Part shown: one piece after another, positions 11,560-23,186 of the stretch
Position numbering within the stretch: position 1 is the stretch's first letter
Layout of the letters: every line of letters starts with the position of its first letter
Source: Rutidosis leptorrhynchoides
Taxonomy: Eukaryota; Streptophyta; Magnoliopsida; Asterales; Asteraceae
Length of the DNA: 64,000 nucleotides
Assembly (NCBI RefSeq): GCF_046630445.1
Contig: NC_092343.1
Span: 134,905,501 to 134,969,500, forward strand
Reading direction: 5' to 3'
The notes under the pieces: generated by a model
Told to the model about the DNA's origin: nothing
Databases searched by the model: none
Seen by the model: only the letters and a program-made list of their open reading frames with translations
Made by a program: the position numbers and the translations under genes

Positions 11560-13339
11560 GAGTATTAGGTTAATCTTAAAGTCCATTCCAACTAAATCTT
11601 ATTATACTACCGCAAAAAATTCTATCAACCTTCTCAAATAACATCTGATTGTGCGTAGATGACTAATCCTTTAAAACTTCCAACTACTACTTTAAAACTT
11701 TCCAAGTTTTGTTGACATGGGGTCATTTCCAATGACCCACCTGTTAATTTTAAGGTACTACCTTAAATTATTCCTCTATCTCTGTCAGATTACCATTAAC
11801 TTGTCTTAGAGAATACTTAACCCTCATGGTTGTTAATGGCTTACTAGTCATAACACTAAGGTTCTTAGATGTAAGGTTTCTATCACTCTAATATTAAACA
11901 ACTTCGAGACAATAAACGTTGTGAAGAAATGTACCCTAACTAAAATTAGGATCCATGCGAGTCTCCATAACTGAGGTAATGATTGCTCTACCGCAAGTAA
12001 GTCCAAAGTTTTTCCTGTTTAAGAACTTTTTCCTTAAGTATTCAGGGTGTCTATATCTATAACAAATTTTTGGGTTACAGTATCTAGGCTACGTGGTTAT
12101 TCTTTCCCTACCTCTAACGGACCATAATGCGTATACTCAAGCGGTTCCTACCAAAATTTCCTTTGAATCACTTCATATTCCTCATGTAGTAACGTTGGGA
12201 CTTCTGTATGATTTACTTCAATATAATCACGCTGGCCTGGCGTCATTATATTGTACTAAATCGCACGTTCATTCCAATATCGCTCCATATGGTTAATGTA
12301 ACGTGATCACTTCAAGTTCTACTCAGTTTCATATAACGTTGCTTTATCTATGCTATCTCAAAACATAATCTACATAGTTAATCTCACGGTTCCTCGGTGT
12401 GGGTGCGTATGTCCCGCAGATCATGCATCAATGCCTAAATGTCCCGAAATTTCTTTAAAATGTTCGGGTTCAGGTAGTGTCGTTAGGTTCCTTTCTAGAA
12501 ATTTCATTGGGGTCTCGTGTCGAGTTGTACGTGTAGCAAGTGGTAATACGATATGTCTTGAGGCGACTCCCAAGTCTTTGGGTATGGCTGAGCATCAGTA
12601 AAAGGCACTCTGACCTTGTGAAAGGAGATGTCCTCCCGACTTCTCCACCGCCTAAGAGTGTTAGGGACCTAAGTCCGGAAGTGTCGATAGATCGTCGAGT
12701 AGTGGTGAAGAATGAAAGAGATAAGTGACGGTCATGAAATCGTACGGGATACGGGTCAACTTGCGGGAACTAAACAACCTTCTATTGTTCATACGTTGTA
12801 CGTGGCTAACTAGGGTGAGCTCGAGGTGCGGTTACTCCGACAAATCCTCCTAGATTGCGTGAAGTAATGTTCCGATTTCTGGAATGGTGGAACGGTAGTA
12901 ACAGGTGGATTACATTACTAGTACTTAGAGTTAGAAGAGTGGGGAAAAGGGTTCAAAAAACATCTGAATTAGGAAAGATAAGTTCTTCAAGTCGGTATAG
13001 CGAAAAGCAGACGGGTAGCAAGCACGTAATCAGGCATAGTAACTACAGCAGCCTAGATCGTCTACAGCAGTGCATAGCATGGCAATGAAAACAGTACTAA
13101 ACAGAAGTAACAAGTGAAAGCAGATAGTAGCATGCAGCAGCGTAAAATAAGCATACAGTAAGTTCGCATGGCAGTAAAGGTAAGTAGTAGCATGCAGTAA
13201 GATTATACAGCAGTAGAAATAAGCAGTGGCATATAGTAGTAGTAAGCAGTAACATGCAGTAATATAACATAGTAGCATGCAGTGGTCCACAGAAACAAGT
13301 AAACTAGCAAGTTGTAGATTAGTCCTATTAGTGAATCCT
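11560..13339 (-). other. B1 interior, gag-side region, no coding recognised
   Basis: Where gag is expected on the minus strand I find no capsid or zinc-knuckle motif. The part 13000-13290 is a degenerate array of AGTAGCATGCAGTAA-like motifs (CAG/GTA-rich). It could be decayed gag, unrelated filler, or a non-autonomous family's own leader. Confidence 0.45.
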
Positions 13340-13344
13340 ACTTG

Positions 13345-16300
13345 TGAAATGTCCCGTTCTTATTGATTAAAAAAGTTCCATATTAATTGATTTCGTTGCG
13401 AGGTTTTGACCTCTATATGAGACGTTTTTCAAAGACTGCATTCATTTTAAAACAAACCATAACCTTTATTTCATCAATAAAGGTTTAAAAAGCTTTACGT
13501 AGATTATCAAATAATGATAATCTAAAATATCCTGTTTACACACGACCATTATATAATGGTTTACAATACAAATATGTTACAACAAAATAAGTTTCTTGAA
13601 TGTAGTTTTTACATAATATCATACAAGCATGGACTCCAAATCTCGTCCTTATTTAAGTATGCGACAGCGGAAGCTCTTAATAATCACCTGAGAATAAACA
13701 TGCTTAAAACGTCAACAAAAATGTTGGTGAGTTATAGGTTTAACCTATATATATCAAATCATAATAATAGACCACAAGATTTCATATTTCAATACACATC
13801 CCATACATAGAGATAAAAATCATTCATATGGTGAACACCTGGTAACCGACATTAACAAGATGCATATATAAGAATATCCCCATCATTCCGGGACACCCTT
13901 CGGATATGATATAAATTTCGAAGTACTAAAGCATCCGGTACTTTGGATGGGGTTTGTTAGGCCCAATAGATCTATCTTTAGGATTCGCGTCAATTAGGGT
14001 GTCTGTTCCCTAATTCATAGATTACCAGACTTAATAAAAAGGGGCATATTCGATTTCGATAATTCAACCATAGAATGTAGTTTCACGTACTTGTGTCTAT
14101 TTTGTAAATCATTTATAAAACCTGCATGTATTCTCATCCCAAAAATATTAGATTTTAAAAGTGGGACTATAACTCACTTTCACAGATTTTTACTTCGTCG
14201 GGAAGTAAGACTTGGCCACTGGTTGATTCACGAACCTATAACAATATATACATATATATCAAAGTATGTTCAAAATATATTTACAACACTTTTAATATAT
14301 TTTGATGTTTTAAGTTTATTAAGTCAGCTGTCCTCGTTAGTAACCTACAACTAGTTGTCCACAGTTAGATGTATAGAAATAAATCGATAAATATTATCTT
14401 GAATCAATCCACGACCCAGTGTATACGTATCTCAGTATTGATCACAACTCAAACTATATATATTTTGGAATCAACCTCAACCCTGTATAGCTAACTCCAA
14501 CATTCACATATAGAGTGTCTATGGTTGTTCCGAAATATATATAGATGTGTCGACATGATAGGTCGAAACATTGTATACGTGTCTATGGTATCTCAAGATT
14601 ACATAATATACAATACAAGTTGATTAAGTTATGGTTGGAATAGATTTGTTACCAATTTTCACGTAGCTAAAATGAGAAAAATTATCCAATCTTGTTTTAC
14701 CCATAACTTCTTCATTTTAAATCCGTTTTGAGTGAATAAAATTGCTATGGTTTCATATTGAACTCTATTTTATGAATCTAAACAGAAAAAGTATAGGTTT
14801 ATAGTCGGAAAAATAAGTTACAAGTCGTTTTTGTAAAGGTAGTCATTTCAGTCGAAAGAACGACGTCTAGATGACCATTTTAGAAAACATACTTCCACTT
14901 TGAGTTTAACCATAATTTTTGGATATAGTTTCATATTCATAATAAAAATCATTTTCTCTGAATAACAACTTTTAAATCAAAGTTTATCATAGTTTTTAAT
15001 TAACTAACCCAAAACAGCCCGCGGTGTTACTACGACGGCGTAAATCCGGTTTTACGGTGTTTTTTGTGTTTCCAGGTTTTAAATCATTAAGTTAGCATAT
15101 CATATAGATATAGAACATGTGTTTAGTTGATTTTAAAAGTCAATTTAGAAGGATTAACTTTTGTTTACGAACAAGTTTAGAATTAACTAAACTATGTTCT
15201 AGTGATTACAAGTTTAAACCTTCGAATAAGATAGCTTTATATGTATGAATCGAATGATGTTATGAACATCATTACTACCTTAAGTTCCTTGGATAAACCT
15301 ACTGGAAAAGAGAAAAATGGATCTAGCTTCAATGGATCCTTGGATGGCTCGAAGTTCTTGAAGCAGAATCATGACACGAAAACAAGTTCAAGTAAGATCA
15401 TCACTTGAAATAAGATTGTTATAGTTATAGAAATTGAACCAAAGTTTGAATATGATTATTACCTTGTATTAGAATGATAACCTACTGTAAGAAACAAAGA
15501 TTTCTTGAGGTTGGATGATCACCTTACAAGATTGGAAGTGAGCTAGCAAACTTGAAAGTATTCTTGATTTTATGAAACTAGAACTTTTGGAATTTATGAA
15601 GAACACTTAGAACTTGAAGATAGAACTTGAGAGAGATCAATTAGATGAAGAAAATTGAAGAATGAAAGTGTTTGTAGGTGTTTTTGGTCGTTGGTGTATG
15701 GATTAGATATAAAGGATATGTAATTTTGTTTTCATGTAAATAAGTCATGAATGATTACTCATATTTTTGTAATTTTATGAGATATTTCATGCTAGTTTCC
15801 AAATGATGGTTCCCACATATGTTAGGTGACTCACATTGGCTGCTAAGAGCTGATAATTGGAGTGTATATACCAATAGTACATACATCTAAAAGCTGTGTA
15901 TTGTACGAGTACGAATACGGGTGCATACGAGTAGAATTGTTGATGAAACTGAACGAGGATGTAATTGTAAGCATTTTTGTTAAGTAGAAGTATTTTGATA
16001 AGTGTATTGAAGTCTTTCAAAAGTGTATAAATACATATTAAAACACTACGTGTATATACATTTTAACTGAGTCGTTAAGTCATCGTTAGTCGTTACATGT
16101 AAGTGTTGTTTTGAAACCTTTAGGTTAACGATCTTGTTAAATGTTGTTAACCCAATGTTTATAATATCAAATGAGATTTTAATTTATTATATTATCATGA
16201 TATTATCATGTATGAATATCTCTTAATATGATATATATACATTAAATGCCTTTACAACGATAATCGTTACATATATGTCTCGTTTAAAAATCATTAAGTT

Positions 16301-16598
16301 AGTAGTCTTGTTTTTACATATGTAGTTCATTGTTAATATACTCAATGATATATTTACTTATCATGGTATCATGTTAACTATATATATATATATCCATATA
16401 TATGTCATCATATAGTTTTTACAAGTTTTAACGTTCGTGAATCACCGGTCAACTTGGGTGGTCAATTGTCTATATGAAACCTATTTCGATTAATCAAGTC
16501 TTAACAAGTTTGATTGCTTAACATGTTGGAAACATTTAATCATGTAAATATCAATCTCAATTAATATATATAAACATGGAAAAGTTCGGGTCACTACA
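13345..16598 (-). repeat. T1 3' LTR (3,254 bp)
   Basis: The plus strand starts TGAAATGTCCCGTTC and ends GGGTCACTACA. Two plus-strand ORFs of 84 and 87 codons lie antisense in each copy (here 13556-13810 and 14091-14354); they look like chance frames. The conserved motif TATAGGTTCGTGAAT (minus) is at 14226-14240, module 2 at about 14123-14183 and module 1 at about 13685-13733. Confidence 0.95.
13713..13726 (-). other. Conserved LTR hairpin (module 1), T1 3' LTR
   Basis: Minus strand CAACA, loop TTTT, TGTTG, then ACGTTTTAAGCATG and TTTATTCTCAGGTG (acceptor-like AG at 13688-13689). Confidence 0.7.
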
Positions 16599-16633
16599 GT
16601 ACCTACCCGTTAAATAAATTTCGTCCCGAAATT
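16599..16633 (-). other. Polypurine-tract region of T1
   Basis: Minus strand AACGGGTAGGTAC abuts the 3' LTR. The palindrome AAATTTCGTCCCGAAATTT (16616-16634) overlaps the end of the gag-pol stop codon and matches the one in B1. Confidence 0.7.
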
Positions 16634-19600
16634 TTAAGCTGTTGAAGGTGTTGACGAATCTTCTGGAAATAGATGCGGGTATTTCTTCTTCATCTGATCT
16701 TCACGCTCCCAGGTGAACTCAGGTCCTCTACGAGCATTCCATCGAACCTTAACAATTGGTATCTTGTTTTGCTTAAGTCTTTTAACCTCACGATCCATTA
16801 TTTCGACGGGTTCTTCGATGAATTGAAGTTTTTCGTTGATTTGGATTTCATCTAACGGAATAGTGAGATCTTCTTTAGCAAAACATTTCTTCAAATTCGA
16901 GACATGGAAAGTGTTATGTACAGTCGCGAGTTGTTGAGGTAACTCTAGTCGGTAAGCTACTGGTCCGACACGATCAATAATCTTGAATGGTCCAATATAC
17001 CTTGGATTTAATTTCCCTCGTTTACCAAATCGAACAACGCCTTTCCATGGTGCAACTTTAAGCATGACCATCTCTCCAATTTCAAATTCTATATCTTTTC
17101 TTTTAATGTCAGCGTAGCTCTTTTGTCGACTTTGGGCGGTTTTCAACCGTTGTTGAATTTGGATAATCTTCTCGGTAGTTTCTTGTATAATCTCCGGACC
17201 CGTAATCTGTCTATCCCCCACTTCACTCCAACAAATCGGAGACCTGCACTTTCTACCATAAAGTGCTTCAAACGGCGCCATCTCAATGCTTGAATGGTAG
17301 CTGTTGTTGTAGGAAAATTCTGCTAACGGTAGATGTCGATCCCAACTGTTTCCGAAATCAATAACACATGCTCGTAGCATGTCTTCAAGCGTTTGTATCG
17401 TCCTTTCGCTCTGCCCATCAGTTTGTGGATGATAGGCAGTACTCATGTCTAGACGAGTTCCTAATGCTTGCTGTAATGTCTGCCAGAATCTTGAAATAAA
17501 TCTGCCATCCCTATCAGAGATAATAGAGATTGGTATTCCATGTCTGGAGATGACTTCCTTCAAATACAGCCGTGCTAACTTCTCCATCTTGTCATCTTCT
17601 CTTATTGGTAGGAAGTGTGCTGATTTGGTGAGACGATCAACTATTACCCAAATAGTATCAAAACCACTTGCAGTCCTTGGCAATTTAGTGATGAAATCCA
17701 TGGTAATGTTTTCCCATTTCCATTCCGGGATTTCGGGTTGTTGAAGTAGACCTGATGGTTTCTGATGCTCAGCTTTAACCTTAGAACACGTCAAACATTC
17801 TCCTACGTATTTAGCAACATCGGCTTTCATACCCGGCCACCAAAAATGTTTCTTGAGATCCTTGTACATCTTCCCCGTTCCAGGATGTATTGAGTATCTG
17901 GTTTTATGAGCTTCTCTAAGTACCATTTCTCTCATATCTCCAAATTTTGGTACCCAAATCCTTTCAGCCCTATACCGGGTTCCGTCTTCCCGAATATTAA
18001 GATGCTTCTCCGATCCTTTGGGTATTTCATCCTTTAAATTTCCCTCTTTTAAAACTCCTTGTTGCGCCTCCTTTATTTGAGTAGTAAGGTTATTATGAAT
18101 CATTATATTCATAGATTTTACTCGAATGGGTTCTCTGTCCTTCCTGCTCAAGGCATCGGCTACCACATTTGCCTTCCCCGGGTGGTAACGAATCTCAAAG
18201 TCGTAATCATTTAATAATTCAATCCACCTACGCTGCCTCATATTCAGTTGTTTCTGGTTAAATATGTGTTGAAGACTTTTGTGGTCGGTATATATAATAC
18301 TTTTGACCCCATATAAGTAGTGCCTCCAAGTCTTTAATGCAAAAACAACCGCGCCTAATTCCAAATTATGCGTCGTATAATTTTGTTCGTGAATCTTCAA
18401 TTGTCTAGACGCATAAGCAATCACCTTCGTTCGTTGCATTAATACACAACCGAGACCTTGCTTTGATGCATCACAATAAATCACAAAATCATCATTCCCT
18501 TCAGGCAATGACAATATAGGTGCCGTAGTTAGCTTTTTCTTCAATAACTGAAACGCTTTCTCTTGTTCATCATTCCATTCAAATTTCTTCCCTTTATGCG
18601 TTAATGCAGTCAAGGGTTTTGCTATTCTGGAAAAGTCTTGGATGAACCTTCTGTAGTAACCAGCTAGTCCTAAAAACTGGCGTATGTGTTTCGGAGTTTT
18701 CGGGGTTTTCCACTTTTCAACAGTTTCTATCTTTGCCGGATCCACCTTAATACCTTCTTTGTTCACTATGTGACCGAGGAATTGAACTTCTTCCAACCAA
18801 AATGCACACTTTGAAAACTTAGCGTACAATTCTTCCTTCCTCAATACTTCTAACACCTTTCTCAAATGTTCACCGTGTTCTTGGTCATTCTTTGAGTAAA
18901 TAAGTATGTCATCAATGAAAACAATGACAAACTTGTCAAGGTATGGTCCACACACTCGGTTCATAAGGTCCATGAACACAGCTGGTGCATTAGTTAAACC
19001 AAACAGCATGACCATAAACTCGTAATGACCGTAACGTGTTCTGAAAGCAGTCTTTGGAATATCATCTTCTTTCACCCGCATTTGATGATAACCGGAACGT
19101 AAGTCAATCTTTGAATAAACAGACGAGCCTTGTAGTTGATCAAATAAGTCATCGATTCTCGGTAGTGGGTAGCGGTTCTTGATGGTAAGTTTGTTCAACT
19201 CTCGGTAGTCGATACACAACCTGAATGTACCATCTTTCTTCTTGACAAACAAAACAGGAGCTCCCCACGGTGATGTGCTTGGTCGAATGAAACCACGCTC
19301 TAAAAGTTCTTGTAATTGGCTTTGTAGTTCTTTCATCTCGCTGGGTGCGAGTCTGTAAGGAGCACGAGCTATTGGTGCAGCTCCTGGTACAAGATCTATT
19401 TGAAATTCAACGGATCGATGTGGGGGTAATCCCGGTAATTCTTTCGGAAATACATCAGGAAATTCTTTTGCGACGGGAACATCATTGATGCTCTTTTCTT
19501 CAGTTTGTACTTTCTCGACGTGTGCTAGAACAGCATAGCAACCTTTTCTTATTAGTTTTTGTGCCTTCAAATTACTAATAAGATGTAGCTTCATGTTGCC

Positions 19601-21199
19601 CTTTTCTCCGTACACCATTAAGGGTTTTCCTTTTTCTCGTATAATGCGAATTGCATTTTTGTAACAAACGATCTCCGCTTTCACTTCTTTCAACCAGTCC
19701 ATACCGATTATCACATCAAAACTCCCTAACTCTACTGGTATCAAATCAATCTTAAATGTTTCGCTAACCAGTTTAATTTCTCGATTCCGACATATATTAT
19801 CTGCTGAAATTAATTTACCATTTGCTAATTCGAGTAAAAATTTACTATCCAAAGGCGTCAATGGACAACTTAATTTAGCACAAAAATCTCTACTCATATA
19901 GCTTCTATCCGCACCCGAATCAAATAAAACGTAAGCAGATTTATTGTCAATAAGAAACGTACCCGTAACAAGCTCCGGGTCTTCCTGTGCCTCTGCCGCA
20001 TTAATATTGAAAACTCTTCCACGGCCTTGTCCATTCGTGTTCTCCTGGTTCGGGCAATTTCTAATAATGTGGCCCGGTTTTCCACATTTATAACAAACTA
20101 CATTGGCATAACTTGCTCCGACACTACTTGCTCCGCCATTACTCGTTCCGACACCATTTGTTCCTTTCGTTCTATTAACCCCTGGTCCGTAGACCTCACA
20201 CTTCGCCGCGCTATGACCATTTCTTTTACACTTGTTGCAAAATTTGGTGCAGAACCCCGAGTGATTCTTTTCACACCTTTGGCATAGCTGCTTCTGATTG
20301 TTGTTGTTGTTGCGGTTATTATTGTTGTTGGGATGATTGTTGTAGTTGCTGTTGTTGTTGTTGTTGGGTCGTTTGTTGTAGTTGCGATTGATGTTGCGAT
20401 TGTTGGGATAATTGTTGCGATTATTGTTGTAATTGCTGTTGTTGTTGTATTGGTGATTCTTATCACCGTTTTCCTCCCACTTTCTTTTAACTTGCTTCAC
20501 ATTGGCCTCTTCAGCAGTCTGTTCTTTAATTCTTTCTTCAATCTGGTTCACAAGTTTGTGAGCCATTCTACATGCCTGTTGTATGGAGGCGGGCTCGTGT
20601 GAACTTATATCTTCTTGGATTCTTTCCGGTAATCCTTTCACAAACGCGTCGATCTTCTCTTCCTCATCTTCGAATGCTCCCGGACACAATAGGCACAATT
20701 CTGTGAATCGTCTTTCGTACGTGGTAATATCAAATCCTTGGGTTCGTAACCCTCTAAGTTCTATCTTGAGCTTATTGACCTCGGTTCTGGGACGGTACTT
20801 CTCGTTCATCAAGTGCTTGAATGCTGACCACGGTAGTGCGTATGCATCGTCTTGTCCCACTTGCTCTAGATAGGTATTCCACCATGTTAACGCAGAACCT
20901 GTGAAGGTATGCGTAGCGTACTTCACTTTGTCCTCTTCAGTACACTTACTTATGGCAAACACCGATTCGACCTTCTCGGTCCACCGTTTCAATCCGATCG
21001 GTCCTTTGGTTCCATCAAATTCCAAAGGTTTGCAGGCAGTGAATTCTTTGTAAGTGCATCCTACACGATTTCCTGTACTGCTAGATCCAAGGTTATTGTT
21101 GGTATGTAGCGCAGCCTGTACTGCGGCTATGTTTGAAGCTAGAAAAGTACGGAATTCCTCTTCATTCATATTCACGGTGTGTCGAGTAGTCGGTGCCAT
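16634..21199 (-). CDS. Gag-pol polyprotein of Tekay/Del chromovirus T1
   Basis: One open frame encodes all retrotransposon proteins. I choose the start [10 protein letters not shown] (21199), which fits related gags; an upstream in-frame Met lies at 21235. Numbering from that upstream Met: capsid about 60-210 ([11 protein letters not shown]); Asn-rich linker about 260-315; zinc knuckles, including [14 protein letters not shown] at 381-394; protease [12 protein letters not shown] about 437; reverse transcriptase with [10 protein letters not shown] and FIDDILIYS about 615-800; RNase [13 protein letters not shown] about 921 and YTDHKSL; integrase HHCC about 1110-1150, then DDE residues in TMDF, SDRDGRF and [10 protein letters not shown]; and a chromodomain-like tail from about 1470 ([16 protein letters not shown]). 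One oddity is [10 protein letters not shown] in the reverse transcriptase, where family members usually have VMPFG. Confidence 0.95.
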   Translation of the reverse strand: MAPTTRHTVNMNEEEFRTFLASNIAAVQAALHTNNNLGSSSTGNRVGCTYKEFTACKPLEFDGTKGPIGLKRWTEKVESVFAISKCTEEDKVKYATHTFTGSALTWWNTYLEQVGQDDAYALPWSAFKHLMNEKYRPRTEVNKLKIELRGLRTQGFDITTYERRFTELCLLCPGAFEDEEEKIDAFVKGLPERIQEDISSHEPASIQQACRMAHKLVNQIEERIKEQTAEEANVKQVKRKWEENGDKNHQYNNNSNYNNNRNNYPNNRNINRNYNKRPNNNNNSNYNNHPNNNNNRNNNNNQKQLCQRCEKNHSGFCTKFCNKCKRNGHSAAKCEVYGPGVNRTKGTNGVGTSNGGASSVGASYANVVCYKCGKPGHIIRNCPNQENTNGQGRGRVFNINAAEAQEDPELVTGTFLIDNKSAYVLFDSGADRSYMSRDFCAKLSCPLTPLDSKFLLELANGKLISADNICRNREIKLVSETFKIDLIPVELGSFDVIIGMDWLKEVKAEIVCYKNAIRIIREKGKPLMVYGEKGNMKLHLISNLKAQKLIRKGCYAVLAHVEKVQTEEKSINDVPVAKEFPDVFPKELPGLPPHRSVEFQIDLVPGAAPIARAPYRLAPSEMKELQSQLQELLERGFIRPSTSPWGAPVLFVKKKDGTFRLCIDYRELNKLTIKNRYPLPRIDDLFDQLQGSSVYSKIDLRSGYHQMRVKEDDIPKTAFRTRYGHYEFMVMLFGLTNAPAVFMDLMNRVCGPYLDKFVIVFIDDILIYSKNDQEHGEHLRKVLEVLRKEELYAKFSKCAFWLEEVQFLGHIVNKEGIKVDPAKIETVEKWKTPKTPKHIRQFLGLAGYYRRFIQDFSRIAKPLTALTHKGKKFEWNDEQEKAFQLLKKKLTTAPILSLPEGNDDFVIYCDASKQGLGCVLMQRTKVIAYASRQLKIHEQNYTTHNLELGAVVFALKTWRHYLYGVKSIIYTDHKSLQHIFNQKQLNMRQRRWIELLNDYDFEIRYHPGKANVVADALSRKDREPIRVKSMNIMIHNNLTTQIKEAQQGVLKEGNLKDEIPKGSEKHLNIREDGTRYRAERIWVPKFGDMREMVLREAHKTRYSIHPGTGKMYKDLKKHFWWPGMKADVAKYVGECLTCSKVKAEHQKPSGLLQQPEIPEWKWENITMDFITKLPRTASGFDTIWVIVDRLTKSAHFLPIREDDKMEKLARLYLKEVISRHGIPISIISDRDGRFISRFWQTLQQALGTRLDMSTAYHPQTDGQSERTIQTLEDMLRACVIDFGNSWDRHLPLAEFSYNNSYHSSIEMAPFEALYGRKCRSPICWSEVGDRQITGPEIIQETTEKIIQIQQRLKTAQSRQKSYADIKRKDIEFEIGEMVMLKVAPWKGVVRFGKRGKLNPRYIGPFKIIDRVGPVAYRLELPQQLATVHNTFHVSNLKKCFAKEDLTIPLDEIQINEKLQFIEEPVEIMDREVKRLKQNKIPIVKVRWNARRGPEFTWEREDQMKKKYPHLFPEDSSTPSTA

Positions 21200-21540
21200 T
21201 TCCTTCAAAATAGTCAAATGGAACAAGTTAATCATACAGAATATTAAGAGTAGTTAATAGTATTTCGTAGCATAATATGAACTCATTTATAAAAGCTTTT
21301 TCTTCATATTAGCGTTTTATAAGTCTAAATTCGGGTAGTACCTACCCGTTAAGTTCATACTTAGTAGCTAATATACAATTCAACTACTACAATTCTATAT
21401 GAAAAACTGATTATAATAATATTTCGCGTTCAAACTTTTATACAATATTTTACAAACTTACAATACCGCTTATTTTACATAAAGCATGAAATATAGCACA
21501 CAATAACTTTGATACAAGATAGTTGTGAAGATAATTCTAG

Positions 21541-22224
21541 CTAGTACACAAGTCGTTCAGCAAAGGCAATAAAGACACGTAATTCATACGTCCAGAAACA
21601 AGTCATGCATTCTGGTTTTACTAGGACTACTTCCCATCCTTGGTCTTGTGCAACATAACCGTTATGGCCATTGATAAGACAGCGTGTTGTAACGTCGTCA
21701 AAGGGACGAGGGTTACGTAATGTCCAACAGTCCCGTAACAATCTAAAAACCTCATTTCTTACTCCAATTACCGACTCCGTCACTTGTGGGAACGTTTTGT
21801 TTAATAGTTGTAGCCCGATGTTCTTGTTCTCACTTTGGTGAGAAGCAAACATTACTAATCCGTAAGCATAACATGCTTCTTTATGTTGCATGTTAGCCGC
21901 TTTTTCTAAATCACGAAGTCCAATATTCGGATATATTGAGTCAAAATAATTTCTTAACCCGTTGCGTAAAATAGCATTTGGGTTCCCCGCAATTTATGCG
22001 TCAAAGTAAACACATCGTAACTTATGGGTTTCCCAATGTGATATCCCCCATCTTTCGAACGAAAGCCTTTTATAAACCAAGGCATTCTTGGAACGTTCTT
22101 CGAATGTCTTACAAACTGATCTCGCCTTAAATAGTTGTGCCGAAGAATTCTGACCGACTCTAGACAAGATTTCATCAATCATGTCTCCGGGTAGGTCTCT
22201 TAAAATATTGGGTTGTCTATCCAT
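21541..22224 (-). pseudogene. Captured F-box protein (At2g35280-like) inside T1, one nonsense codon
   Basis: A minus-strand frame of about 227 codons broken by a single in-frame TAA (21994-21996). The N-terminus is an F-box, LPGDMIDEILSRVGQNSSAQ then LFKARSVCKTF, the SKP1-binding fold of SCF ubiquitin ligases. After the stop the frame continues with AGNPNAILRNGLRNYF, LEKAANMQHKEACYAYGLVM (a Sel1-like repeat as in At2g35280-type plant F-box proteins) and a C-terminal CMTCFWTYELRVFIAF. It has the same orientation as gag-pol and lies between the acidic ORF and gag. This looks like a host gene captured by the retrotransposon. The stop may be recent, or an annotator might split it into two ORFs. 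Confidence 0.8.
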
Positions 22225-22362
22225 TTTGTGTTTTTATACTGTAAAATAGACAAGAGTTAGATTCATAAAAAAAAATACTTATTAATACAAGCAATTTTTA
22301 CATATATCATAAAGCATAAGCACACTATATTACATATATTACACCACACGAATACAACTATC

Positions 22363-22977
22363 TTATTCCGACTCGCTTGTTTCTTCTTCTTCGGTTTTGG
22401 TTCGTTTTGCCAAGTTTCTAGGGATATATGATGTTCCCCTAATACGAGCCGTCGTAATCCACATTGGTTTAGAAAAACCTGGTGGTTTAGAGGTTCCCGG
22501 GTCATTGTTACAACTTAAGGACTTCGGGGGTTGACGATACATATAAAGTTCATCGGGGTTGGAATTAGATTTCTCTATTTTTATGCCCTTTCCCTTATTA
22601 TTTTCTTTTGTCTTTTTAAATTCAGTTGGGGTAATTTCTATAACATCATCGGAATTCTCGTCGGAATCCGATTCATCGGAGAATTGGTAATCCTCCCAAT
22701 ATTTTGCTTCCTTGGAGGAAACACCATTGACCATAATTAACCTTGGTCGGTTGGTTGAGGATTTTCTTTTACTTAACCGTTTCATTATTTCCCCCACCGG
22801 TTCTATTTCTTCATCCGGTTCCGATTCTTCTTCCGGTTCCGATTCTTCTTCCGGTTCCGACTCTTCTTCCGGTTCCTCTTCGGGAACTTGTGAATCAGTC
22901 CACGAATCATTCCAATTTACATTTGACTCTTCATTATTATTAGGTGAGTCAATGGGACTTGTTCTAGAGGTAGACAT
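22363..22977 (-). CDS. Acidic-repeat protein encoded upstream of gag in T1, function unknown
   Basis: An intact 204-codon minus-strand ORF, the first after the 5' LTR (start about 210 nt from the LTR end). The N-terminal third has tandem acidic repeats of the EPEEES type (about residues 33-58). A basic patch follows (KRLSKRKSSTNRPRL), then a second acidic Ser/Asp/Glu block, a basic KKTKENNKGKGIKIEK, and a C-terminal stretch with WITTARIRGTSYIPRNLAKR and an acidic end. There is no transmembrane segment and no known domain. The charge pattern would suit a nuclear or chromatin-associated protein; that is inference. It is followed after 138 nt by the F-box ORF. Confidence 0.7.
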   Translation of the reverse strand: MSTSRTSPIDSPNNNEESNVNWNDSWTDSQVPEEEPEEESEPEEESEPEEESEPDEEIEPVGEIMKRLSKRKSSTNRPRLIMVNGVSSKEAKYWEDYQFSDESDSDENSDDVIEITPTEFKKTKENNKGKGIKIEKSNSNPDELYMYRQPPKSLSCNNDPGTSKPPGFSKPMWITTARIRGTSYIPRNLAKRTKTEEEETSESE

Positions 22978-23170
22978 CTATCACATAATATCAAACACGT
23001 TAAGAGATTAATATATCACATAATATTCATATGTTAAAAATATATAGTTTCCAACAAAAATGTTAAGCAATCATTTTTAAAGAAAACACGGTCGAAGTCC
23101 AGACTCACTAATGCATCCTAACAAACTCGATAAGACACACTAATGCAAATTTTCTGGTTCTCTAAGACCA

Positions 23171-23184
23171 ACACTCTGATACCA
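23171..23184 (-). other. T1 primer-binding site
   Basis: The minus strand reads TGGTATCAGAGTGT two bases after the 5' LTR. The first 11 bases match the usual plant initiator tRNA-Met site TGGTATCAGAGC. Confidence 0.9.
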
Positions 23185-23186
23185 AC

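Noticed and set aside
13000..13290. CRISPR-like or satellite array
   Set aside because: The GTAGCATGCAGTAA-like units are irregular in length and spacing and lie inside a decayed retrotransposon.
13556..14354. ORFs of 84 and 87 codons repeated almost unchanged in all three T-family LTRs
   Set aside because: They are antisense to the element, have biased, non-protein-like composition, and are conserved only because the whole LTR is conserved.
16023..16032. TATAAATAC as a T1 promoter
   Set aside because: It lies on the plus strand, opposite to the direction of T1 transcription.
20098..20466. 122-codon Thr/Ile-rich ORF and overlapping plus-strand ORFs
   Set aside because: Alternative frames of the Asn-rich linker of T1 gag.
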